Shown here one piece after another: positions 34,392 to 44,620 of a stretch of 64,000 bases of DNA. The translations under genes and the position numbers were made by a program. The notes beneath the pieces are model-generated. The model saw nothing but the letters and a program-made list of their open reading frames with translations, ran no database searches and was not told where the DNA came from. Numbering within the stretch: the first letter of the stretch is position 1; the number at the start of each line of letters is the position of its first letter. The stretch lies in NCBI GenBank assembly GCA_037442505.1, contig JBBIPZ010000001.1, forward strand, positions 1 through 64,000. Direction: 5' to 3'. This stretch comes from JBBIPZ01 sp037442505 [NCBI: Deltaproteobacteria bacterium] (GTDB taxonomy: Bacteria > CALINM01).

Positions 34392-35573
34392 ATGCAGAAT
34401 GTTTATATTGTTGCAGCAGCAAGGACGGCAATTGGTGCATTTGAAGGCAGTTTGTCAGGTTTTTCTGCTCCAGAATTAGGTGGAATAGCTATTAAAGAGG
34501 CTGTAAAAAGGGCAGGGATAGATGCTAACCTTGTTGAAGAATCTATTATGGGGTGTGTTATTCAGGCTGGGTTAGGGCAAAACCCGGCAAGGCAAGCGGC
34601 TTTAAAAGCCGGGTTGCCTAATGGTGTTGAATCCCTAACTGTAAACAAAGTATGTGGTTCGGGTTTAAAAGCTGTTATGCTTGCTGCACAGGCGATTCAA
34701 AGCAATGATGCAGATGTTATAGTAGCAGGTGGTATGGAAAATATGACAAGGGCACCATATCTTATGCCTTCATTACGCAGTGGTGCTCGCATGAATAACA
34801 CAAAGATGATAGATGCAATGATCTGGGATGGTCTGTGGGAGGCTTACTATAATATGCATATGGGGGAGACTGCTGATAGGGTTTCGGAAAAATATGGAAT
34901 CTCAAGAGAAGAGCAAGATAGATATGCAGCTTATAGCTATGTAAAGGCAAAAGAAAGCATTGAAAAAGGCTATTTTAAAGATGAAATTGTTGAAGTGCTT
35001 GTCCCTCAAAGAAAAGGAGAACCAAAACCATTTGTTGTTGATGAAATATACAGAGAAACATCATTTGATGCACTGCAGGCACTGAAACCAGCATTTAATA
35101 AAAATGGCACTGTTACAGCAGGCAATGCCTCAAAAATCAGCGATGGTGCGGCTGCAGTTATAGTTATGTCTGAAAAAAAGGTGAAAGAACTTGGCATAAA
35201 ACCCATGGCAAGAATAGTAGCACAATGTGCAGCAGCATGGGACCCGATGTGGGTTTTAGTGACACCAATTTTGAGTATCCCTAAATGTTTAAGGAAGGCA
35301 GGGTTACAGGAAAAAGATATTGCATTTCACGAGATTAACGATGCTTTTGCAGCCTCATCTCTGACGGTTGTAAAAGAACTGGGTATAGATGAGAGAAAGG
35401 TGAACGTTAGAGGAAGTGCAATCTCTCTTGGACATCCAATAGGTGCATCTGGCGCAAGATTATTAACAACGCTTTTATATACAATGCGTGATAAAGGCGG
35501 AAAGTATGGTATGGCTTCTCTATGCCTTGGTGGTGGAGAGGCAGTTTCCTTAATTATAGAAAACTTAATGTAA
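34392..35573 (+). CDS. Acetyl-CoA acetyltransferase-type thiolase (first of a pair)
   Basis: 393-aa thiolase. The nucleophile is in [12 protein letters not shown] near residue 88. The usual NEAFA reads NDAFAAS near 318, the usual [10 protein letters not shown] reads [15 protein letters not shown] near 345, and the second Cys is in LCLGGGEA near 380. Catalytic residues are kept but their surroundings are altered, which hints at a different substrate from its neighbour at 35588. It cleaves or forms short 3-ketoacyl-CoA, for example acetoacetyl-CoA or 2-methylacetoacetyl-CoA. It starts 4 nt after the MerR gene. Confidence 0.88.
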   Translation: MQNVYIVAAARTAIGAFEGSLSGFSAPELGGIAIKEAVKRAGIDANLVEESIMGCVIQAGLGQNPARQAALKAGLPNGVESLTVNKVCGSGLKAVMLAAQAIQSNDADVIVAGGMENMTRAPYLMPSLRSGARMNNTKMIDAMIWDGLWEAYYNMHMGETADRVSEKYGISREEQDRYAAYSYVKAKESIEKGYFKDEIVEVLVPQRKGEPKPFVVDEIYRETSFDALQALKPAFNKNGTVTAGNASKISDGAAAVIVMSEKKVKELGIKPMARIVAQCAAAWDPMWVLVTPILSIPKCLRKAGLQEKDIAFHEINDAFAASSLTVVKELGIDERKVNVRGSAISLGHPIGASGARLLTTLLYTMRDKGGKYGMASLCLGGGEAVSLIIENLM

Positions 35574-35587
35574 AGGAGCTATATAAA

Positions 35588-36763
35588 ATGGAAAGAGTAG
35601 CAATTTTAGGTGCAGTAAGAACGGCTGTAGGAACATTTGGGGGTATGTTAAAGGATGTGCCACCACAACAGCTTGGAAGCATAGTAATAAAAGAGGTCTT
35701 AAATCGCGTTAATATGGATGCTCAAGACATAGAAGAGGTCATAATGGGCTGTGTTTTACAGGCGGGCTTGGGACAGAATCCTGCAAGACAGGCTTCGATT
35801 CTTGCAGGAATACCGGAAACGGTTCCTGCCTTTACTGTTAATAAAGTGTGTGGTTCAGGACTAAAAAGTGTTGCACTTGCAGCACAAAGCATTATGGTTG
35901 GCGATAGAAACGTGGTTGTGTGCGGTGGGATGGAAAATATGAGCAAATCACCTTATGTGATTCCTTCTGCGCGTTTTGGTGCGAGAATGGGGCATACAGA
36001 GGCTATCGACACGATGATAAAAGACGGGTTGGAAGATGCGTTTAATCAATATCATATGGGTATAACCGCAGAAAATCTGGCAGAAAAATTTGGTGTTACA
36101 CGAGAAGAGCAGGACAAATTTGCTTTAGCCAGTCAAAATAAGGCTGAGGCTGCAATTAAGTCAGGCAGGTTTAAAGATGAAATTGTTCCTGTCCCCGTCA
36201 AGGTTAAAAAAGAAACAATAAACTTCGAAACTGACGAGCACCCCCGTTTTGGGACAACTTTAGAGGCTTTATCTAAATTAAAACCTGCTTTCAAAGCAGA
36301 TGGAACGGTTACAGCCGGTAACGCCTCTGGAATCAACGATGGTGCAGCTGCGCTTGTATTATGTTCTGAAAGTTATGCAAAAAAAATGGGTAAAAAACCC
36401 ATCGCATATATCAAGTCTTACGGCGAAGCTGGGGTTGACCCTAAGATTATGGGCATAGGACCGGTTGGTGCTGTAAAGAACGCATTATCAAGGGCAAACC
36501 TAAAGGTTGAAGACCTGGGGCTTATAGAGGCAAACGAGGCTTTTGCTGTTCAGGCATTATGTGTGATGAAGGAACTCAATTTTAATCCAGAGATAACCAA
36601 TGTGAACGGGGGTGCAATCGCGTTGGGGCACCCCATTGGTGCTTCTGGTGCGAGAATACTAACAACGTTACTTTACGAAATGATTAAGAGAGACGTAAAG
36701 TATGGGTTAGCAACGCTTTGCATTGGCGGCGGCATGGGTATCTCCTGTATTGTAGAAAGATAA
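35588..36763 (+). CDS. Acetyl-CoA acetyltransferase-type thiolase (second of a pair)
   Basis: 391-aa thiolase with canonical motifs: [12 protein letters not shown] near 88, NEAFAVQ near 316, [17 protein letters not shown] near 343 and LCIGGGMG near 378. ATG 35588 with AGGAG 9 nt upstream is chosen over an in-frame start at 35522 that overlaps the preceding gene. Its sequence is typical of acetoacetyl-CoA thiolases of butyrate/PHB pathways. It is followed 30 nt later by a 3-hydroxybutyryl-CoA dehydrogenase. Confidence 0.9.
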   Translation: MERVAILGAVRTAVGTFGGMLKDVPPQQLGSIVIKEVLNRVNMDAQDIEEVIMGCVLQAGLGQNPARQASILAGIPETVPAFTVNKVCGSGLKSVALAAQSIMVGDRNVVVCGGMENMSKSPYVIPSARFGARMGHTEAIDTMIKDGLEDAFNQYHMGITAENLAEKFGVTREEQDKFALASQNKAEAAIKSGRFKDEIVPVPVKVKKETINFETDEHPRFGTTLEALSKLKPAFKADGTVTAGNASGINDGAAALVLCSESYAKKMGKKPIAYIKSYGEAGVDPKIMGIGPVGAVKNALSRANLKVEDLGLIEANEAFAVQALCVMKELNFNPEITNVNGGAIALGHPIGASGARILTTLLYEMIKRDVKYGLATLCIGGGMGISCIVER

Positions 36764-36793
36764 AAAATCTTTGAGATAAAAGGAGGTTTTACT

Positions 36794-37648
36794 ATGGAAA
36801 TTAAGGTTTTTGGTGTGGTAGGTGCAGGGCAAATGGGCTCGGGTATTGCTCAGGTAGCGGCTCAGTCGGGGTTAACTGTGATTATGAGTGACATAAAAAT
36901 GGAGTTTGTGCAGAGGGGACTTTCTACAATAGAAAAAAATCTGGCTCGTTCTGTAGAAAAAGGCAAGATGACAGATGAAGAGAAAAAAAAGGTGCTTTCT
37001 CGTATTAAAGGGACTGATAATATAGAAGACCACAAGGATGCTGACTTTGTAGTAGAGGCAGCCACAGAAAATCTTACACTAAAACTTGATATTTTTAAAA
37101 AGCTTGATGAGATTACAAAAAATGATGTCATACTATCATCAAACACATCATCAATATCTATAACAAAGATAGCTGCTGCAACTAAAAGACCAGAGAAGGT
37201 TATAGGTATGCACTTTATGAATCCGGTGCCTGTTATGCAGCTTGTAGAGGTGATAAAAGGACTTTTGACCTCTAAAGAAACATTTGATACAGTCTGGGAA
37301 TTATCAAAAAAACTTGGTAAGACACCAGTTGAAGCAAACGATTTTCCAGGATTTATCTCAAATCGTATTCTATTGCCAATGATTAACGAGGCTATTTATG
37401 CCTTGTACGAAGGGGTTGGAACTGTTGAAGCCATTGATACTGTTATGAAATTGGGAATGAATCACCCGATGGGTCCTCTTGCTTTGGCAGACCTGATTGG
37501 TTTAGACACATGCCTTGCTATTATGAATGTGCTTTACGAAGGTTTAGGAGATTCAAAATACAGACCATGTCCACTGCTTAAAAAGTATGTAGATGCGGGT
37601 CTTTTAGGCAGAAAAGTTGGCAGAGGCTTTTATAATTACGAAAAGTAA
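36794..37648 (+). CDS. hbd: 3-hydroxybutyryl-CoA dehydrogenase
   Basis: 284-aa NAD(P) enzyme. The Rossmann motif [19 protein letters not shown] starts at residue 8, the catalytic His is in [15 protein letters not shown] near 139, and [12 protein letters not shown] near 180 and the closing [13 protein letters not shown] are standard. It interconverts 3-hydroxybutyryl-CoA and acetoacetyl-CoA. GGAGG lies before ATG. With the thiolase and crotonase it forms a complete short-chain set. Confidence 0.92.
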   Translation: MEIKVFGVVGAGQMGSGIAQVAAQSGLTVIMSDIKMEFVQRGLSTIEKNLARSVEKGKMTDEEKKKVLSRIKGTDNIEDHKDADFVVEAATENLTLKLDIFKKLDEITKNDVILSSNTSSISITKIAAATKRPEKVIGMHFMNPVPVMQLVEVIKGLLTSKETFDTVWELSKKLGKTPVEANDFPGFISNRILLPMINEAIYALYEGVGTVEAIDTVMKLGMNHPMGPLALADLIGLDTCLAIMNVLYEGLGDSKYRPCPLLKKYVDAGLLGRKVGRGFYNYEK

Positions 37649-37665
37649 AAAAGGGGGAGGACATC

Positions 37666-38448
37666 ATGAATTTTAAAAATGTGATACTTGAGGTAAAAGA
37701 TAACGTTGCTTTTATAACTATTAATAGAGAAGCAAAACTAAATGCCCTAAACTCCGAAACTATTCTCGAATTAACTTGTCTTTTTGAAGGACTTTACTCA
37801 AGAGAAGATGTAAGGGTTGCTGTTTTAACTGGCGCTGGAAACAAAGCATTTGTTGCCGGTGCAGATATATCTGAAATGTCAAACATGAGTGTTCTTGAGG
37901 CAAAAGAGTTTGCAAACAGAGGCCACAATTTGATGAATAAGATTGAAAATGCGCCATTTTCAGTGATTGCAGCAGTAAATGGTTATGCCTTAGGTGGTGG
38001 AAGTGAAATTGCTTTAGCCTGCGATTTTATATATGCCTCTGATAAGGCAAAATTTGGTTTGCCTGAGGTTAGTTTAGGTGTATTTCCGGGTTTTGGTGGC
38101 ACACAGAGATTAACAAAAAAAGTTGGGCCAGCAAAGGCAAAAGAGCTTATTCTTACAGGAGAAATGATAGATGCCTGTAAAGCTTACGAATTTGGGTTAG
38201 TAAATAAGGTTGTTGAGGCTGATAAACTTATCGAAGAAGTAACTGCAGTTGCTAAGAAAATTGCTTCGAGGGCGCCTTTTGCTGTGAAATTAGCAAAAGA
38301 ACTTGTAGATTTAGCAGCAAGTACTGATTTAAAGAGGGGACTAAAGGTTGAAGCGGATTATTTTTCACTATGCTTCGCAACGGAGGATCAGAAGGCTGGA
38401 ATGAAGGCGTTTCTTGAAAAAACAAAGGTTGAATTTAAAGGCAGATAA
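37666..38448 (+). CDS. crt: Enoyl-CoA hydratase (crotonase)
   Basis: 260 aa. Both catalytic glutamates are in place, in NGYALGGGSEIALACD near 107 and FGLPEVSLGVFPGFGGTQRL near 128, so it should hydrate crotonyl-CoA or related short enoyl-CoA. GGGGAGG lies upstream of ATG. It is between hbd and two acyl-CoA dehydrogenases, as in butyryl-CoA modules. Confidence 0.9.
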   Translation: MNFKNVILEVKDNVAFITINREAKLNALNSETILELTCLFEGLYSREDVRVAVLTGAGNKAFVAGADISEMSNMSVLEAKEFANRGHNLMNKIENAPFSVIAAVNGYALGGGSEIALACDFIYASDKAKFGLPEVSLGVFPGFGGTQRLTKKVGPAKAKELILTGEMIDACKAYEFGLVNKVVEADKLIEEVTAVAKKIASRAPFAVKLAKELVDLAASTDLKRGLKVEADYFSLCFATEDQKAGMKAFLEKTKVEFKGR

Positions 38449-38477
38449 AACGTTAATTATTTACTGAAGGAGGATTT

Positions 38478-39620
38478 ATGGATTTTTTATTGAATGAAGA
38501 AGAAAAGATGATGCAGGATATGGTGCGAAATTTTGCAGCAAAGGAAGTGGCACCTCTGGCAGCAAAGATGGATGAGACAGGTGAGTTTCCTGTTGAATTG
38601 GTGAAGAAGATGGGAGAGTTAGGGCTTATGGGCGTAGATGTTCCTGAGGAGTATGGCGGGGCAGGAATGAATTATATGTGTTACGCCATTGCGATAGAAG
38701 AACTTGCAAGGTATTGTGGTAACACTTCAGTTATAATGTCTGTTAACAACTCACTTGTTTGTTCTCCTCTACAGAAGTTTGCAACGGAAGAACAAAAAAA
38801 GAAGTATCTTGTTCCGCTTGCTTCCGGGAAAAAACTGGGCTGTTTTGGCTTGACTGAGCCAAATGCCGGTTCTGACGCAGGAAGTATCCAGACAACAGCG
38901 GTAAAAGATGGAGATTATTATGTTTTGAATGGTAACAAAATCTTTATAACTAATGCCACTCATGCAGACACTGCCCTTATCTTTGCATCAACGGATAGGT
39001 CATTAAAACACAAGGGTATCACTTGTTTTATTGTAGAAAAAGGCATGAAAGGCTTTGAAGTAGGTAAAGTTGAGCACAAATTGGGTATAAATGCATCTGG
39101 TACTGCAGAGCTGGTTTTGCAGGATGTGAGAGTGCCAGCAGAAAATAGACTTGGCAGTGAGGGCGAGGGCTTTAAAGTTGCCATGTACACTCTTGATTGT
39201 GGCAGAATTGGTATCGCTGCTCAGGCGCTTGGAATAGCAAGAGGTGCGTTGGAAGAGTCCATAAAGTTTGCAAAGGAGAGGGTGCAGTTTGGCAAGCCAA
39301 TTGCTGAGTTTCAGGCAATACAGTGGATGATTGCAGATATGGCTACAGAGATCGATGCAGCAAGGCTTCTTGTAAGAAGAGCCGCATTTTTGAAAGATAG
39401 TGGACATAAATTTTCGAAAGAATCCTCTATGGCAAAACTTTTTGCGGCAGAAACCGCAATGAGAGCAACAACAAAGGCGATTCAGATTCACGGCGGATAT
39501 GGTTACAGTAAGGAGTATCCCGTCGAACGTTACTTTAGAGATGCGAAAATTACCGAAATTTACGAAGGCACATCAGAGATACAAAGACTTGTTATCGCTT
39601 CAAATATACTTAAAGGGTAG
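38478..39620 (+). CDS. Short-chain acyl-CoA dehydrogenase (butyryl-CoA type)
   Basis: 380-aa FAD enzyme. FGLTEPNAGSDAGSIQTTA is near 130 and the catalytic base is in EIYEGTSEIQRLV near residue 367. The HGGYGYSKEYPVERYFRDAKI segment is typical of butyryl/short-chain enzymes. AAGGAGG lies 5 nt before ATG. It precedes a second paralogue by 5 nt; the pair may differ in straight versus branched substrate. Electron transfer flavoprotein genes are not in the window. Confidence 0.88.
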   Translation: MDFLLNEEEKMMQDMVRNFAAKEVAPLAAKMDETGEFPVELVKKMGELGLMGVDVPEEYGGAGMNYMCYAIAIEELARYCGNTSVIMSVNNSLVCSPLQKFATEEQKKKYLVPLASGKKLGCFGLTEPNAGSDAGSIQTTAVKDGDYYVLNGNKIFITNATHADTALIFASTDRSLKHKGITCFIVEKGMKGFEVGKVEHKLGINASGTAELVLQDVRVPAENRLGSEGEGFKVAMYTLDCGRIGIAAQALGIARGALEESIKFAKERVQFGKPIAEFQAIQWMIADMATEIDAARLLVRRAAFLKDSGHKFSKESSMAKLFAAETAMRATTKAIQIHGGYGYSKEYPVERYFRDAKITEIYEGTSEIQRLVIASNILKG

Positions 39621-39625
39621 GAAAG

Positions 39626-40765
39626 ATGAATCTAACTTTAACTGAAGAACAAAAGTTGATTCGAGACACTGCAAAAAGTTTTGCAGAAAAAGAGATTGCA
39701 CCCGTGATAAATGAATATGAAGAAAACCACAAATTTCCTGCTCACATTGTCAAAAAGCTTGCAGAACTTGGTTTTATGGGAATGAATATAAAAGAAGAGT
39801 ATGGTGGACAGGAGGCTGGTTCTGTCGCATTGTCGCTTTCAATAACAGAGGTCGCCAAAGCGAGTGCTTCTGTTGCTGTTACAATGTCTGTAACAAACAT
39901 GGTTGCAGAGGTGATTCAGGAATTTGGGACAGAAGAAGCGAAGAAAAGGTTTTTACCTCCACTATGTAGCGGAGAATATCTTGCAGGAGGTTTTTGTTTA
40001 ACTGAGCCTGACGCAGGGTCTGACGCTTCATCAATCAAAACAAGGGCAGATAAAGTAGATGGTGGCTACCTGCTGAACGGCAACAAGATCTTTATCACAA
40101 GTGGTGAAGTTGCTGGTTGTTTTGTTGTGTGGGCTGTTACCGACAAGAAGGCTGGCAAGAAAGGTATTTCTGCGTTTGTTGTTCCTGCAGATACAAAAGG
40201 CTTGATAGTGGGGAAGAAAGAAGAAAAAATGGGTCAATGTGCATCCCCAACCAACGAAATTGCGTTTTCAGACTGTTTTGTATCCTACGAACAGCTGCTT
40301 GGGACAGAAGGGGATGGTTATAAAATAGCGCTTATGGAGCTTGCCGGAGGTAGAATAGGTATTGCCTCACTTTCTGTTGGAGTCGGTTATGCAGCGATGG
40401 ACTGCGCAGTGAAGTTTGCAAAAGAGAGGGTGCAGTTTGGCAAACCAATAACCGAATTTCAGGCGATCCAATGGATGGTTGCTGATTCTTATACTCAGCT
40501 TGATGCGGCAAGGTTACTGACACTTAGAGCCGCGTATTTAAAGGAAAAAAAACTTCCTTTTACTAAAGAAGGCTCGATGGCGAAACTGTATGCATCAGAA
40601 GCGGCAAACAGGGCGTGTTTAAAGGCTGTCCAGATTATGGGTGGATATGGCTACAGCAAAGAGTATTCAGTAGAAAGGTATTTGAGAGACATTAAGGTAA
40701 CTACAATTTATGAAGGTACATCAGAAGTGCAAAGAATGGTTATTGCGAGGGAAGTGATTAAGTGA
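39626..40765 (+). CDS. Acyl-CoA dehydrogenase (second paralogue)
   Basis: 379 aa with FCLTEPDAGSDASSIKT near 126 and the catalytic Glu in TIYEGTSEVQRMV near 366. It differs from its neighbour in the active-site lid (GQCASPTNEIAF versus GINASGTAELVL), so substrate preference probably differs. The stop overlaps the cobalamin adenosyltransferase start by 4 nt (GTGA), which ties fatty-acyl oxidation and cofactor supply in one transcript. Confidence 0.87.
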   Translation: MNLTLTEEQKLIRDTAKSFAEKEIAPVINEYEENHKFPAHIVKKLAELGFMGMNIKEEYGGQEAGSVALSLSITEVAKASASVAVTMSVTNMVAEVIQEFGTEEAKKRFLPPLCSGEYLAGGFCLTEPDAGSDASSIKTRADKVDGGYLLNGNKIFITSGEVAGCFVVWAVTDKKAGKKGISAFVVPADTKGLIVGKKEEKMGQCASPTNEIAFSDCFVSYEQLLGTEGDGYKIALMELAGGRIGIASLSVGVGYAAMDCAVKFAKERVQFGKPITEFQAIQWMVADSYTQLDAARLLTLRAAYLKEKKLPFTKEGSMAKLYASEAANRACLKAVQIMGGYGYSKEYSVERYLRDIKVTTIYEGTSEVQRMVIAREVIK

Positions 40766-41283
40766 TACAGGTGTATACTGGAGATGGCAAGGGGAAGACA
40801 ACTGCTGCACTGGGATTAGCGTTGAGGGCTGCCGGGCATTCGGTTAAGAGCGTAGTGATACAGTTTATGAAGAGCCACAGTTGCGGTTATGGCGAGCACG
40901 AGTCGATAAGGATGCTTTATCCTTATGTTGAAATATATGCGTTTGGCAGAGATTGTTTTGTAAGCAAGGAAAAGCCCAATCAAATTGACAGAGAGTATGC
41001 AATAGAGGCATTTGAATTTTTTAAAAAATGCCTAAAATCAGGCAACTACAGGATATACATTCTTGATGAAATCTGCGTTGCGCTCGATTATGGTCTCATA
41101 CCTCTGGTTGAGCTTATTAAAATTTTACGAAATATTGATAAAGATGAAATTGAAGTAGTATTAACAGGACGGTATGCACCACAAGAGTTGTTAGAAATAG
41201 CCGATTTAGTGACCGAGTTTAAAGAGTTAAAGCACTATTATGCCAGGGAAGGCATAATGGGCAGAAAAGGGATAGATTATTGA
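40762..41283 (+). CDS. Cob(I)yrinic acid a,c-diamide adenosyltransferase (CobO/BtuR family)
   Basis: 173-aa ATP:corrinoid adenosyltransferase, with P-loop VYTGDGKGKTTAALGLALRA at residues 4-23, ILDEICVALDYGLI near 94 and GRYAPQEL near 134. It makes adenosylcobalamin, the cofactor of the mutase encoded next. GTG start overlapping the upstream stop. Position inside the acyl-CoA operon, not with corrin synthesis genes, points to local cofactor loading or repair of the mutase. No cobalamin riboswitch is possible upstream because the genes overlap. Confidence 0.88.
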   Translation: MIQVYTGDGKGKTTAALGLALRAAGHSVKSVVIQFMKSHSCGYGEHESIRMLYPYVEIYAFGRDCFVSKEKPNQIDREYAIEAFEFFKKCLKSGNYRIYILDEICVALDYGLIPLVELIKILRNIDKDEIEVVLTGRYAPQELLEIADLVTEFKELKHYYAREGIMGRKGIDY

Positions 41284-41309
41284 ATTAAGCTTTTTTTAAG
41301 GAGTTTTGT

Positions 41310-42974
41310 ATGATCGGAAGAATTAAAGACAGTTTTGAAAGATGGGAAAAAGAATGTGTAGAGAAACATCTTAAGAAAAATCCCGAGAGAGAAAGCAAGT
41401 TCACCACGGTTTCGAATCAAGAAATTAAAAGACTCTACACACCCGTTGATTTAGATGGATTTGATTATCTAAACGACCTCGGTTTTCCAGGCGAGTATCC
41501 TTATACAAGGGGCGTTCAATCCACAATGTATAGAGGAAAGATATGGACAATGAGGCAGTTTGCAGGCTTTGGTACGGCTGAAGATACTAATAAAAGATAT
41601 AAATACCTTTTGAGTCATGGGACAACTGGACTTTCTGTTGCGTTTCATATGCCAACTTTAATGGGGGTTGATTCCGATAGCCCACGTGCAAGAGGAGAGG
41701 TTGGAAAATGTGGCGTTGCCATAGATTCCTTAGCTGATATGGAAATATTATTTGACGGTATTCCTCTTGATAAAGTCACTACTTCTATGACAATCAATGG
41801 CCCAGCATCAATACTGCTTTGTATGTATATGGCTGTTGCAGAAAAACAAGGGGTATCCTGGGACAAGATTGGCGGGACCATTCAAAACGACATTCTTAAA
41901 GAATATATCGCACAAAAATCATGGCTATTTCCGCCAGAACCTTCCTTGAGAATAATAACAGATATTTTTGCATTTTGTTCTAAACACGTGCCCAGGTGGA
42001 ACACAATTTCAATTTCGGGATATCATATAAGGGAGGCAGGCTCATCTGCGCTTCAGGAGTTGGCGTTCACTTTAAAAGATGGTTTGACATATGTTGAGGC
42101 GGGCATAAAAGCTGGCTTAGATGTGGACGAATTTGCTCCAAGATTATCCTTCTTTTTCAATGCACACAATGACTTTTTTGAAGAGATAGCCAAATATCGT
42201 GCAGCAAGAAGGATCTGGGCAAGAGAGATGAGGGAAACATTTAAAGCAAAGGATCCAAGAAGCTGGATGCTAAGATTTCATACTCAAACTGCGGGTTGTA
42301 CATTAACAGCCCAACAACCGTTAAACAATATTGTTAGAGTAGCAATTCAGGCGTTGGCTGCTGTTATGGGAGGAACACAATCACTACATACAAACTCGAT
42401 GGATGAGACGCTTGCTCTACCAACGGAGCTTGCTGTTACAGTAGCGCTAAGGACTCAACAGATTATTGCAGAGGAGTCAGGTGTTGTTAATACAATAGAT
42501 CCTTTGGGAGGCTCTTATTTTGTTGAAAAGCTGACAAACGAAATGGAGAAAGGCGCCTACGACTATTTCAAAAAGATAGATGATTTGGGTGGAATGGTTA
42601 AGGCAATTGAACATGGTTATCCTCAAAGAGAGATAATGGATCATGCATACTGGTTCCAACAGGCGGTTGATAAAGGTGAAAAAACAATAGTTGGAGTAAA
42701 CAAGTATGTAATGCAAGAAGAGATACCAATACCGCTATTAAAGATAGATGATGAAGTTGAGAAAAAACAGATAGCAAGAACAAAAGAAGTACGCAACACA
42801 AGGGATAAAAAGGCGTGGGAACATTCTTTGAGGGAGTTAAAGAAAGCCGCTGCGAGTAAAGATAACCTTATCCCTTATATTTATCAAGCTGTTAAATCAT
42901 ATGCTACTATTGGCGAAATTGTGGACACACTAAAAGAAGTTTTTGGAGAATATAAAGAACCAGCCATGTTTTAA
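41310..42974 (+). CDS. B12-dependent acyl-CoA mutase, large subunit (methylmalonyl/isobutyryl-CoA mutase family)
   Basis: 554-aa substrate-binding barrel of a two-subunit mutase. [20 protein letters not shown] near 68-86 has the Tyr (Y74) of methylmalonyl-CoA mutase. The residue matching the carboxylate-binding Arg of that enzyme (Arg207 in P. shermanii numbering) is Gln202 in KEYIAQKSW, as in isobutyryl-CoA mutase. The usual VAFDLPT reads VAFHMPT (His113). SGYHIREAG near 236 and RFHTQTAG near 330 are standard. So the carbon skeleton moved is uncertain: isobutyryl-CoA to butyryl-CoA, or another acyl-CoA. Propionyl-CoA carboxylase and epimerase genes are absent here. The Arg207/Gln comparison is from memory of the family. 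Confidence 0.85.
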   Translation: MIGRIKDSFERWEKECVEKHLKKNPERESKFTTVSNQEIKRLYTPVDLDGFDYLNDLGFPGEYPYTRGVQSTMYRGKIWTMRQFAGFGTAEDTNKRYKYLLSHGTTGLSVAFHMPTLMGVDSDSPRARGEVGKCGVAIDSLADMEILFDGIPLDKVTTSMTINGPASILLCMYMAVAEKQGVSWDKIGGTIQNDILKEYIAQKSWLFPPEPSLRIITDIFAFCSKHVPRWNTISISGYHIREAGSSALQELAFTLKDGLTYVEAGIKAGLDVDEFAPRLSFFFNAHNDFFEEIAKYRAARRIWAREMRETFKAKDPRSWMLRFHTQTAGCTLTAQQPLNNIVRVAIQALAAVMGGTQSLHTNSMDETLALPTELAVTVALRTQQIIAEESGVVNTIDPLGGSYFVEKLTNEMEKGAYDYFKKIDDLGGMVKAIEHGYPQREIMDHAYWFQQAVDKGEKTIVGVNKYVMQEEIPIPLLKIDDEVEKKQIARTKEVRNTRDKKAWEHSLRELKKAAASKDNLIPYIYQAVKSYATIGEIVDTLKEVFGEYKEPAMF

Positions 42975-43021
42975 ATTGATAGAATTCAACAAATAATACC
43001 TGTAATGGGGGTTAGTTAAAT

Positions 43022-43420
43022 ATGCAAAAAATTAGAATTTTAATGGCAAAACCAGGTCTTGACGGGCATGACAGGGGAGTAAAAATTGTGTCAAGAGCAC
43101 TCAGGGATGCAGGTTTCGAAGTGATTTATACAGGACTTCATCAGACACCCGAAGAGGTTGTAAACATTGCTTTGCAGGAAGATGTTGATGCTATTGGTAT
43201 GAGTGTATTATCTGGTGCACATAACTATCTTTTTACGCGTGTTCTTGAACTTTTAAAAGAAAAAGGTGCCGAAGATATAATACTTTTTGGCGGTGGAATT
43301 ATTCCAGACGAAGATATTGCATTCTTAAAAAGCAAAGGGGTTTCGGAGCTTTTTACCCCCGGTACACCACTTGAGACAGTTGTGGACTGGGCAAAAAAAA
43401 CGATAAAACCAAAAGTTTAG
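43022..43420 (+). CDS. Cobalamin-binding small subunit of the acyl-CoA mutase
   Basis: 132 aa. The B12 lower-ligand motif D-x-H-x-x-G is in GLDGHDRG near residue 15, followed by [10 protein letters not shown] near 61 and [10 protein letters not shown] near 91, the complete base-off/His-on signature. It binds adenosylcobalamin and joins the large subunit 47 nt upstream. Separate subunits are the archaeal/ICM-like arrangement. GGGGGT lies before ATG. Confidence 0.92.
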   Translation: MQKIRILMAKPGLDGHDRGVKIVSRALRDAGFEVIYTGLHQTPEEVVNIALQEDVDAIGMSVLSGAHNYLFTRVLELLKEKGAEDIILFGGGIIPDEDIAFLKSKGVSELFTPGTPLETVVDWAKKTIKPKV

Positions 43421-43453
43421 AAAAGATAAATAGAAAAAGGGGGGAGTAGGGGT

Positions 43454-44620
43454 ATGGCTATCAGTTTTGAACTTACACCTGAGCAGGAGCAGCTGAGGAA
43501 AACGGTAAGAGAGTTTGCAGAAAAAGAAATTGCTCCAAAAGCACAGGAACTTGATGAAAAAGAAGAGTTTTCTTATGAACTCACCAAGAAAATGGCAGAG
43601 CTTGGATTTTTTGGGATGATTGTTCCAGAAGAGTATGGAGGAGCAGGTTTGGACTACCTTTCATATATTATCGTTGTGGAAGAATTGGCTCGAGTAGATG
43701 CATCTCAGGCTGCAACAGTTGCAGCAGGTAACTCACTTGGTATTTCGCCTATCTATTATTTTGGCAATGAAGAACAAAAAAAATACTGGTTGCCAAAACT
43801 ATGCGCTGGTGAAATTCTTGCAGCATTTGGCTTGACAGAACCTAATGCAGGCTCTGATGCCGGAAACTCAAAAACTACAGCAGTTTTAGACGGAAACGAA
43901 TGGGTAATTAATGGTAGTAAAATTTTTATAACCAATGGTGCCAATGATATGACAGGTGTAATCGTTGTTCAGGCAAGGACTGGAACGTTATCTGACGGAA
44001 AACCGGAGATGTCTTGCATTCTTGTGCCAGCTGATGCACCTGGTTTAACAAGACAGGCTATGCATAAAAAAATGGTCTGGCGAGCAAGCAATACTGCGGA
44101 GCTTTTTTTTACTGACTGTAGAGTCCCCAAAGAGAATCTGTTGGGACGTAGGGGCGATGGCTTCAAGCAAATGCTAAAAACCCTTGATGGTGGAAGATTA
44201 TCAATCGGGGCGATGGGACTTGGTGGTGCGCAGGGAGCTTTAGAGTTAGGTTTGAAATACGCTAAAGAAAGAGTTCAGTTTGGCAAAACTATTGGGGAGT
44301 TTCAGGCAAATGCCTTTAAATTAGCTGATTGTGCAACACAGATAGAAGCAGCAAGAAGCCTGCTTTACAAGGCATGCTGGCTTGCAGACAACAAAAAACC
44401 TTTTGGAAAAGAGGCTGCTATGGCGAAGTTATACTGTTCTGAGACGATGAGGCTTTGTGTTTGGCATGCCCAGCAAATACATGGTGGATATGGCTTGATG
44501 AAGGATTACCCAATCGAACGTTTTTACCGTGATCAAAGATTACTTGAGGTGGGCGAAGGAACATCAGAAATTCAAAGGATAGTCATAGCAAGACACCTTG
44601 GACTGGGGAAAATTTTATGA
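43454..44620 (+). CDS. Acyl-CoA dehydrogenase linked to the mutase
   Basis: 388 aa. FGLTEPNAGSDAGNSKTTA is near 134; the catalytic Glu is in EVGEGTSEIQRIV near 372. The lid reads VWRASNTAELFF, unlike the two paralogues upstream. Position after the mutase and before MeaB suggests a substrate or product of the mutase, for example isobutyryl-CoA or a methyl-branched acyl-CoA, but this is inference. GGGGGGAG lies upstream of ATG; it overlaps the next start by 4 nt. Confidence 0.85.
   Translation: MAISFELTPEQEQLRKTVREFAEKEIAPKAQELDEKEEFSYELTKKMAELGFFGMIVPEEYGGAGLDYLSYIIVVEELARVDASQAATVAAGNSLGISPIYYFGNEEQKKYWLPKLCAGEILAAFGLTEPNAGSDAGNSKTTAVLDGNEWVINGSKIFITNGANDMTGVIVVQARTGTLSDGKPEMSCILVPADAPGLTRQAMHKKMVWRASNTAELFFTDCRVPKENLLGRRGDGFKQMLKTLDGGRLSIGAMGLGGAQGALELGLKYAKERVQFGKTIGEFQANAFKLADCATQIEAARSLLYKACWLADNKKPFGKEAAMAKLYCSETMRLCVWHAQQIHGGYGLMKDYPIERFYRDQRLLEVGEGTSEIQRIVIARHLGLGKIL

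Noticed and set aside
39003-39491. 162-aa frame antisense to an acyl-CoA dehydrogenase
   Set aside because: Cys/His-rich composition mirrors the sense codons; no start signal or family features.
40740-40765. Cobalamin riboswitch before the adenosyltransferase
   Set aside because: The gene overlaps the preceding stop by 4 nt, leaving no room for a leader RNA.
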